A DNA stretch of 19,690 bases, taken from positions 1-19,690 of the forward strand of contig JAMDDZ010000033.1 of the NCBI GenBank assembly GCA_023488565.1. The letters run 5' to 3'. Source of the DNA: Bacillota bacterium. Its GTDB lineage: Bacteria > Bacillota > Sulfobacillia > Sulfobacillales > Sulfobacillaceae. The position numbers were made by a program, and so were the translations under genes. Numbering within the stretch: the first letter of the stretch is position 1; every line of letters begins with the position of its first letter. A model generated the notes under the pieces. It ran no database searches. It saw nothing but the letters and a program-made list of their open reading frames with translations, and had not been told where the DNA came from. Below, in pieces: positions 14,506 to 19,690 of this stretch.

Positions 14506-15471
14506 ATGGACAGTATATTAGCAGAGGCGGCGCGGCTCGAATCTCAAAGTATCCCTTATGTTATGGCGACAGTAGTTCGTACAGTGCGTCCCACATCCGC
14601 TACTGTGGGTGCGCGTGCTGTCGTTAAGGAGAACCATGAGGTATCTGGGTACGTCGGAGGAGAGTGTACCCGCAATATCATGTTAGAGGTTGCTGATTTG
14701 GCTTTTGCCGATGGGCGCCCACGACTTTTAATTTTATCACCGGACCCAGAAGATCCCATTGCCATGGACGGGCAAGTCATCGTAAAAGCGATGACTTGCC
14801 ATTCCGGGGGCACCGTGGAATTGTTTATCGAACCGCATTTGGGGGACCCACGCTTGATTGTGGTAGGAAACTCTCCGATAGCAAGGGCGGTGATGGCCGC
14901 AGCGCAAACCTTGCCCTTTTCCCAAACACAAGTTGTTCTGAATGAGGAACAACCAGATTTGGAATTGCTGATCAACGATTTGCGTCAGGCGGCATTGCCC
15001 GGTTCTTACGTTGTGGTGGCCACCATGGGCCAATATGATGAGTCGGCAATCGACGTCTTAAAAGAAATTCCGCTAAGTTACTTGGGTATCGTTGCAAGTC
15101 CGCGCCGTGGACAAATTCTTAAAGAACGCTGGGCTGAATCGGAAAACAATGTAACACTCGAGGCCCCGGCCGGGTTGAACTTAGGAGGTCAACATCCTGG
15201 AGAAATAGCGATTAGTATTCTTGCCCAAATGATCGGCTTAAGGCGGGAACGTCACGAAAGTAAAGAGCCCGCGGCTTCGCCTCGGCAACGTCATGGATTA
15301 TACGTGGAGGATCCTGTGTGTCATATGGCAGTCAATTTGGAAACAACCCTCTATAAGGGGGAGTGGAACGGCAAAGATTGGGGATTTTGTTGCCTATCGT
15401 GTCAGGAGTCGTTTTTTGCGGACCCCGAACAATTTGTTAGCAATTTGAATGAGCGAAAGGAGACGTTATGA
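14506..15471 (+). CDS. XdhC/CoxF-CoxI family maturation factor with C-terminal YHS domain
   Basis: 321-residue protein likely to help insert or sulfurate the molybdenum cofactor of CO dehydrogenase. The N-terminal XdhC_CoxI domain spans about 1-110, including MTCHSGGTVELFIEP, and a Rossmann-like XdhC C-terminal domain (LIVVGNSPIARAV onward) spans about 115-245. After a charged linker, residues about 267-311 form a YHS/TRASH-type domain: DPVCHMAV, then WGFCCLSC and a terminal FFADPEQFV, with Cys272, Cys295, Cys296 and Cys299 as possible metal ligands. AGGAGG precedes ATG 14506; an upstream in-frame ATG at 14461 lies inside coxL and is rejected. Genetic work on Oligotropha ties CoxF to copper insertion, so the added metal domain is suggestive. 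Its stop overlaps the coxG start by 4 bases. Confidence 0.88.
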   Translation: MDSILAEAARLESQSIPYVMATVVRTVRPTSATVGARAVVKENHEVSGYVGGECTRNIMLEVADLAFADGRPRLLILSPDPEDPIAMDGQVIVKAMTCHSGGTVELFIEPHLGDPRLIVVGNSPIARAVMAAAQTLPFSQTQVVLNEEQPDLELLINDLRQAALPGSYVVVATMGQYDESAIDVLKEIPLSYLGIVASPRRGQILKERWAESENNVTLEAPAGLNLGGQHPGEIAISILAQMIGLRRERHESKEPAASPRQRHGLYVEDPVCHMAVNLETTLYKGEWNGKDWGFCCLSCQESFFADPEQFVSNLNERKETL

Positions 15472-15929
15472 AATCTTATCAAGGAGAACTTCAATTAGAG
15501 GCACCGTTAGAGACAGTTTGGAAATTTGTTACCGATCCGAATCGGATTGGGGCCTCCATGCCTGACCTAGTGGCATACACAGTTCAGGATCCTCATCATC
15601 TGATGGCCAAAGTTCGGGCCGGTGTCGGTCCGGTTCGGGCCGTGTTGGATATGGCGATAGAGCTTAATGGAGACGTCGCCGCCCGCACCGCCCAAATGAC
15701 GGTTCAAGGATCTGGCATGGGGAATGGAGTGCAAATGCAAACAACGATGTCTTTAACCGCACCCAATGACCAGGAGCCTGACACGGCACTGCATTGGCAG
15801 GCAAGCGTGACTGTAAGTGGGGCCCTTGCCGCCCTGGGGTCACGAGTACTCGACAATCAGGTGAAGAAAATCACCGAAAAAGTATTTGAAAACATCCGCC
15901 AAGGCATTGCCGAAAGTGTCACGATATAG
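15468..15929 (+). CDS. coxG: CO dehydrogenase accessory protein CoxG (SRPBCC fold)
   Basis: 153-residue member of the CoxG/SRPBCC lipid-pocket family. It starts with the family's typical strand and helix (GELQLEAPLETVWKFVTDP, then MPDLVAYTV) and ends in an amphipathic helix (LDNQVKKITEKVFENIRQGI). The central KVRAGVGPVRAVLDMAIEL and the GALAALGSRVL segment also fit CoxG. Family members have been implicated in membrane association of the enzyme and in handing electrons to quinone. There is no transmembrane segment. The ATG overlaps the preceding stop (ATGA at 15468-15471), with AAAGGAG upstream, so translation is coupled. Confidence 0.9.
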   Translation: MKSYQGELQLEAPLETVWKFVTDPNRIGASMPDLVAYTVQDPHHLMAKVRAGVGPVRAVLDMAIELNGDVAARTAQMTVQGSGMGNGVQMQTTMSLTAPNDQEPDTALHWQASVTVSGALAALGSRVLDNQVKKITEKVFENIRQGIAESVTI

Positions 15930-15941
15930 GAGGCTCTTTTG

Positions 15942-16805
15942 ATGACCGAAGCCGTGGAAGAATGGTTGGATCGGCTGAAAAACTTTGGTTATATAGCCGA
16001 TACTAATGTTGCGGCGGCGGTACATTTGGCCAGCCACTTAAACCGTCCCTTGTTGGTCGAAGGACCCGCTGGTGTTGGCAAAACTTTTTTGGCTAAGGCA
16101 TTGGCCAAAGTCACGGGAAGAAATTTGGTTCGGCTGCAGTGTTATCAAGGGCTGGATGCTACACATGCCCTTTACGATTGGGACTATCCCAAACAGCTTT
16201 TAACAGCTCGCGCTACCAATGAGTCCGGCTCATTTCGCGTAGATTCTCTTTACACCTGGGACTATCTTATTGAGCGTCCGCTGCTTAAGACTATACGCAT
16301 GTCCAGTGCCCCGGTTCTACTCATTGATGAAGTGGAACGCGCGGACGAAGATTTTGAAGCACTGCTGCTGGAATTGTTGGGGGAGTTTCAAATTACTATT
16401 CCTGAGTTGGGCACAATTCAGGCCACTGAACCCCCCTTAGTCATCTTGACATCGAACCGAACCCGTGAATTGTCTGACGCGTTAAGACGACGCTGTCTCT
16501 ACTTGTGGTTGGACTATCCCGACCCAGAGCGGGAGATGTTGATTGTTGCAACCGCTGTACCTAACTTGGACCGCAATCTAGCGGCACAAATCGTGGTGGC
16601 AGTCAAGAAAATTCGCGACTGGGACTTAATCAAACCGCCTGGGGTGGCGGAATCTATTGATTGGGCACAGGCTTTAGCGCTTTTTAAAGAAGATCAAGTG
16701 ACCGAAGAAATGTTGCGGTGGAGTCTGGGAGCAATCCTAAAAACTCGGGAAGACTGGAGTATTATCGAAAGTCACGGATTGAGGACATTATGGCAGATCA
16801 ATTAA
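15942..16805 (+). CDS. coxD: MoxR-type AAA+ ATPase CoxD
   Basis: 287-residue AAA+ chaperone-like ATPase needed for maturation of the Mo-Cu centre; in Oligotropha CoxD has been linked to sulfuration of the molybdenum site. Walker A GPAGVGKT occupies 41-48, Walker B is VLLIDEVERAD, and sensor 1 with the arginine-rich segment reads LTSNRTRELSDALRRRC. Length and motifs fit the CoxD branch of the MoxR family. AGGAGG (15928-15933) overlaps the coxG stop and precedes ATG 15942; TTG 15939 is a poorer start. The 3' end overlaps coxE by 16 bases, as expected for a MoxR ATPase and VWA protein pair. Confidence 0.93.
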   Translation: MTEAVEEWLDRLKNFGYIADTNVAAAVHLASHLNRPLLVEGPAGVGKTFLAKALAKVTGRNLVRLQCYQGLDATHALYDWDYPKQLLTARATNESGSFRVDSLYTWDYLIERPLLKTIRMSSAPVLLIDEVERADEDFEALLLELLGEFQITIPELGTIQATEPPLVILTSNRTRELSDALRRRCLYLWLDYPDPEREMLIVATAVPNLDRNLAAQIVVAVKKIRDWDLIKPPGVAESIDWAQALALFKEDQVTEEMLRWSLGAILKTREDWSIIESHGLRTLWQIN

Positions 16806-17923
16806 CTATTGCGCGATGGATTGAGGCCAATCGACGTGACGTGGTGAATTTTAGCCGGTATTTGCGTGGTCAGGGATTTTCCGTAGCCGTTGCCGAGACA
16901 ATTCAGGCCACTGCCATACTGGCAGAACAAGCAGAGCCCGACTCGTTGGCCACCATGGTATTGTGGCGAGTGATTTATGCCAAAACTCCTGATCAATGGC
17001 AACAGTTCGAAAGTTTATTCCATCGATATTTTGAATTAGGATCGCGTTTTCAAAAATTAGAGGCATCAATCTTCGACCCAGACAGTACAGAATCCAGAGC
17101 TCAGTCTGAACCGCAACGCACATTTTCTGTCGGGGTGTCAGCACGCAGACCGCTTTTAGGATATAACCCGCATTGGGGTGCCCATTACCCCCTTCATCCG
17201 GATCCGGGAATCAATTACGGTCGCATGCGTCTGACCACTCGTGTCATGTTAAAACGTTGGGCGTTTTCTAAGGGATTTCATAAGCAGTCCGGTTTCGGAT
17301 CCGATAGAAATTGGCGGAAGATCATGTTCAATAGCCTTCGCCGCGGGGGAGAATTGGTAGAATGGATCACCTGGGGTCCTAAACCCTCACCGCCCCGACT
17401 TGTCATTTTGCTGGACGTCTCAGGGTCGATGCGCCAATATGCGCCCTTTTATTTAGGCCTCGCTTGGCAGTTGTTGCGATCGGATGCGCGGGTCGAGGTG
17501 TTTGCCGCATCTACTCATATCACGAGAATAACCCCAAGGTTGCGGCATAGCGGCCCTCTCGGCCCAAATGTCATTGACACTGTAGAAATTGGGGGAGGAA
17601 CCCGACTAGGGTGGGCCTTTTTTCAAATGTGGCAGCAGTATCGTCAATACCTGACCCGCCGTACCATATTTCTCGTTGCGTCGGACGGATTCGATACCGG
17701 TGAATCATGGCGTATATCACAATACTTTCCTCTAATATCTCATGCGGTGCGTGTGGTCTATTGGTTTAACCCGCTATTGTTAGAGCCGAATTATACTCCG
17801 CGGTCATCGGCGTTGATCGCGTGCCTGCCTTGGTGCCAATTCCACGTCGGAGTGCGCGATGAACAATCGTGGCAAAAACTGTCGCGGGATGTTTTTTCAC
17901 CGGCCTTATTCAAGAAACCATAG
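16790..17923 (+). CDS. coxE: VWA-domain protein CoxE
   Basis: 377-residue partner of CoxD, implicated in copper insertion into CO dehydrogenase. The N-terminal part (about 1-200) is the CoxE-like alpha region. The C-terminal von Willebrand A domain holds a full MIDAS: DVSGS at Asp209-Ser213, Thr271 in GGGTRLGW, and Asp299 in LVASDGFD. MoxR ATPase plus MIDAS protein pairs act as metal or cofactor insertion machines, a parallel to magnesium chelatase. The start ATG 16790 has GAGGA close upstream and lies inside the coxD 3' end; an in-frame ATG at 16718 would give an overlap of 88 bases and is rejected. It is the last recognisable cox gene; no T-tailed terminator follows directly. Confidence 0.93.
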   Translation: MADQLTIARWIEANRRDVVNFSRYLRGQGFSVAVAETIQATAILAEQAEPDSLATMVLWRVIYAKTPDQWQQFESLFHRYFELGSRFQKLEASIFDPDSTESRAQSEPQRTFSVGVSARRPLLGYNPHWGAHYPLHPDPGINYGRMRLTTRVMLKRWAFSKGFHKQSGFGSDRNWRKIMFNSLRRGGELVEWITWGPKPSPPRLVILLDVSGSMRQYAPFYLGLAWQLLRSDARVEVFAASTHITRITPRLRHSGPLGPNVIDTVEIGGGTRLGWAFFQMWQQYRQYLTRRTIFLVASDGFDTGESWRISQYFPLISHAVRVVYWFNPLLLEPNYTPRSSALIACLPWCQFHVGVRDEQSWQKLSRDVFSPALFKKP

Positions 17924-17926
17924 AAC

Positions 17927-18019
17927 TTCGGTATACCGAAACCTGGTTTGTCAACGCCGATGCTTCGAGATGTCTCGGATGTTATCATGAGCTATGGTTT
18001 TTTTGGAGAACCGGGTTCT
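17927..18019. repeat. Cluster of three palindromes after coxE
   Basis: TTCGGTATACCGAA (17927-17940) is a perfect 14-bp palindrome starting 4 bases after the coxE stop. AAACC-T-GGTTT (17939-17949) partly overlaps it, and AGAACC-G-GGTTCT (18007-18019) follows. None is followed by a T tract, so they are not ordinary terminators. Their shared ACC/GGT arms resemble the half-sites upstream of coxM only loosely. Confidence 0.45.
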
Positions 18020-18093
18020 TAGACGTCGCCTTCCGCCATGTCCAACGAGCAAAAGATAAAGAGCGATGACCAGAGCTAACGGGTCGAGCGTAT

Positions 18094-18867
18094 CTATGCC
18101 CAAGTTTCCAGGGGTATGGTTTGAATCCAATTCCCTGCGGGATTCCATCCTGTCACGGGATTTCCCGCACCCTCGGCAACCGCCAGCGTCCAGGTGTAGA
18201 TATACGTTGGCGGTTGATTCTCAGCGGTCACGATCATACGATCATAGCGTCTGAAGCTTGGCTTTCTGTGGCCGGGAACAAGCCGGCGACGGTATTCATC
18301 GAAGTGTGAGCGGTCCCCGGCACATTGACCAATAATCGGCGGGACCATTCCGCTAAGATATTGTTTCGGTGGCCCCAACACCCGGGAGCAGTGGGGGATT
18401 GGCAGGCCAAGTTCGGGGTGTGCAACGCCCCACCATTCCAGCCGTCATGTTACATCCATTCCTAATCGCTCGCTAACGGGCCCTCGCTCTCAGCCCAAAT
18501 GGATGCCACGGGAGTATTCGATAACGGGGTCAAGACAGGATCCGGTGTGGTGTATCGCTCCCGCTTGAGCGACCCGACCCAGGGAAGCCGTCAGTCCAGG
18601 TATAGGCCGTTCACCGCGTGCCGTTCGCTCGAGATTGGTAATGACAAACAATTGCTCGGCAGGGGTTAAGGTACGCCAGTTTTTGGGCAAATAAATAATG
18701 CCCAGACCCTCTTGTTTATGGGCATAGTCGATGGGGTCCAGTGTCGTCACCAAGCACGCCGCCGATTGGATGCCGGCATCCGCACAGATTTGAGTGAAGT
18801 TCGGGACAGGCGCCAGGTTAGCACTCGGTGGCGGCGGTGCATAATGTTGTAAAAGCATGGAGGCCAA
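18094..18867 (-). pseudogene. Degraded CAP/SCP-like (CAP-superfamily) protein gene
   Basis: Read on the minus strand from 18867, the protein is open to 18490 and carries NWRTLTPAEQLFVITNLERT followed by RGERPIPGLTASLGRVAQAG, a pattern of bacterial CAP-like proteins. The match resumes in another frame at about 18450-18234 with DGWNGGALHTPNL and SPTAPGCWGHRNNIL, then returns to the first frame with AENQPPTYIYTWTLAVAEGAG, ending at the stop at 18094. At least two frameshifts and a probable internal deletion break the gene. A tandem 8-bp duplication at 18230-18245 accounts for the last shift. A possible secretion-signal start lies just upstream in a third frame near 18901. Family assignment is from motif memory; function is lost or unknown. 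Confidence 0.65.
18230..18245. repeat. 8-bp tandem duplication disrupting the CAP-like gene
   Basis: ACGATCAT occurs twice head to tail (18230-18237 and 18238-18245). Removing one copy restores the minus-strand reading DAMIVTAENQPP across the join, so this duplication is the likely cause of the frameshift. Confidence 0.75.
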
Positions 18868-19210
18868 GAATCGCGATGGACACCCCTTCTATTGTTACCA
18901 TGCCTCGACTAGGTCGACGCTGGAGAGCAGTTTAGCATCACATGTGTTTACTATAGAGCTTTCCTGACCGCTAAACCAACAAAATTTGGCTATTTGCAAT
19001 CTACGGTTGGATGGTCTTCTGCTTCATCTCGACAAATTTGGTCTGTTTTGTGCAAACCCTGGTGGATTGGGCCTTGGGAATAACCTTCTGTACAGTGCAA
19101 AATACGGTTGGACTACTGCCTGGGTTTGAGGGTCCTTAATGCACATACGGGCCGGTTAGTTATTTTGCAGAGAATTCGTCTAACGTTCGCTTTGGTCGCG
19201 GGCAGGGGGG
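18868..19210. other. Gene-free stretch with loose repeats
   Basis: No gene is supported. Three related blocks share an AAATTTGG or TTCTGTAC lead, a TGCAA core (18995-18999, 19051-19055, 19096-19100) and a (TAC)GGTTGGA-like end: about 18979-19013, 19031-19070 and 19087-19115. Spacing is uneven and identity is partial, so they are not CRISPR repeats. The stretch separates the CAP-like relic from the toxin-antitoxin locus and has an AT-rich character unlike the locus that follows. Confidence 0.35.
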
Positions 19211-19423
19211 ATGCACGCGGCTCTGTTTCGGGAACAATTGCATCGGGTGATTGACGATCTGCCGGCTGATAAGTTGCCGGCCCTGGCCGACCTCATCCAC
19301 ACATTGATTGATGAAGATGATGAGCCCGTGGGCGCGGAAGAGCTGGCCGAGTACCGACGGATTCGCGATGAGATGCGGCGCGGCAAGACCCTTTCCTTCG
19401 ACGACGTGTTTCCCGAGCGGTGA
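19211..19423 (+). CDS. Small antitoxin-like protein of a RelE/ParE-type module
   Basis: 70-residue acidic, helical protein (LPADKLPALADLIHTLIDED, then a charged C-terminus ending TLSFDDVFPER). Such proteins precede RelE/ParE toxins, whose catalytic surface they cover with the C-terminal tail. The G-rich AGGGGGG lies immediately before the ATG, closer than usual for a ribosome binding site. Its stop overlaps the ATG of the following toxin frame (TGATG at 19421-19425), the normal coupling of such pairs. The frame is intact although the partner is broken. The region appears richer in G and C than the preceding stretch, compatible with transfer. Confidence 0.7.
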   Translation: MHAALFREQLHRVIDDLPADKLPALADLIHTLIDEDDEPVGAEELAEYRRIRDEMRRGKTLSFDDVFPER

Positions 19424-19684
19424 TGTTTACGCTGCGGTTCAGTCGCCAGGTTCACAAGTTTCTTGAGAAACAACCCCCGGACGCGCGGAACCGGATACGG
19501 GCGGCTTTGTTGGGAGTTGGCGAAGGATCCTCTTGTCAGTCGGCAGGTCAAGCGTTTGGCGGGTACCGACGCGCCCCTGAGCTGCGGGTCGGTGATTCGC
19601 GTGGTGTTTTCCATTGAGCAGCAGGAGTTACTCATCCTGATTATTGCCATCGGGAATCGTGGAGAAATCTACCGCCGTTTGTAA
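19423..19684 (+). pseudogene. Frameshifted RelE/ParE-family toxin
   Basis: The start reads MFTLRFSRQVHKFLEKQPPD followed by ARNRIRAALL, a RelE/ParE beginning. The match then continues in the next frame with ELAKDPLVSRQVKRLAG, briefly returns to the first frame for ELRVGD, and ends in the second with RVVFSIEQQELLILIIAIGN followed by RGEIYRRL and a stop at 19682-19684. One extra G in the run at 19512-19514 explains the first shift; small losses near 19576 and 19595 explain the other two. The toxin mRNA interferase or gyrase-poison activity is therefore probably lost. Confidence 0.8.
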
Positions 19685-19690
19685 CGTGGT

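Noticed and set aside
17951..18148. Minus-strand 65-codon frame with one hydrophobic segment (LALVIALYLLLVGHGG)
   Set aside because: It overlaps the end of the CAP-like relic, lacks a ribosome binding site and matches nothing known; likely chance.
18979..19115. CRISPR-like array
   Set aside because: Only three blocks, uneven spacing and low identity; no cas genes in the window.

Overview
The window looks like chromosomal DNA of a Gram-positive-type (Firmicutes-like) bacterium. Most genes have strong AGGAGG-type ribosome binding sites, and the content (aerobic CO dehydrogenase, HutC-type GntR regulator, NCS1 permease, beta-glucuronidase) would suit a Sulfobacillus-like thermoacidophile. That taxonomic guess is inference from gene style; no marker gene proves it.

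Layout. (1) Positions 1-716, minus strand: the N-terminal half of murE, cut by the window edge, followed by about 460 bases with no convincing gene. (2) Positions 1179-6256, plus strand: a nucleoside-salvage cluster of HutC/GntR regulator, DERA-type aldolase (deoC), PfkB pentose kinase, nucleoside hydrolase and NCS1 permease, closed by a strong two-way terminator. A GTCTAGAC-core operator sits on the regulator's own promoter. Read together, the hydrolase would free the pentose, the kinase would phosphorylate it and DeoC would cleave deoxyribose-5-phosphate, a phosphorylase-free version of the deo pathway. (3) Positions 6257-8438: a gene-free stretch with RNA-like pairing, then a minus-strand beta-glucuronidase that uses the shared terminator. 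(4) Positions 8691-10495, minus strand: a NarL-type response regulator and a GAF histidine kinase overlapping by 4 bases, divergent from (5) positions 10721-17923, a compact form I aerobic CO dehydrogenase operon: coxM, coxS, coxL, an XdhC-YHS fusion (coxF/coxI-like), coxG, coxD and coxE. (6) Positions 17924-19690: decaying, accessory-looking DNA with clustered palindromes, a CAP/SCP-like pseudogene broken in part by an 8-bp tandem duplication, a stretch with three loose repeats, and an antitoxin gene followed by a frameshifted RelE/ParE-type toxin.

The most interesting reading concerns the two-component pair beside the cox operon. The kinase's GAF domain matches the mycobacterial DosS/DevS heme GAF at the position and spacing of the heme ligand His149, but carries Phe where DosS has the gas-discriminating Tyr171. 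The divergent promoter region holds a 7-2-7 inverted repeat and further TACC/GGTA half-sites next to a plausible cox promoter. This suggests a heme-based CO (or other gas) sensor system controlling CO oxidation. A second notable feature is the YHS metal-binding domain fused to the XdhC-type maturation factor, which fits the copper needed by the Mo-Cu active site.
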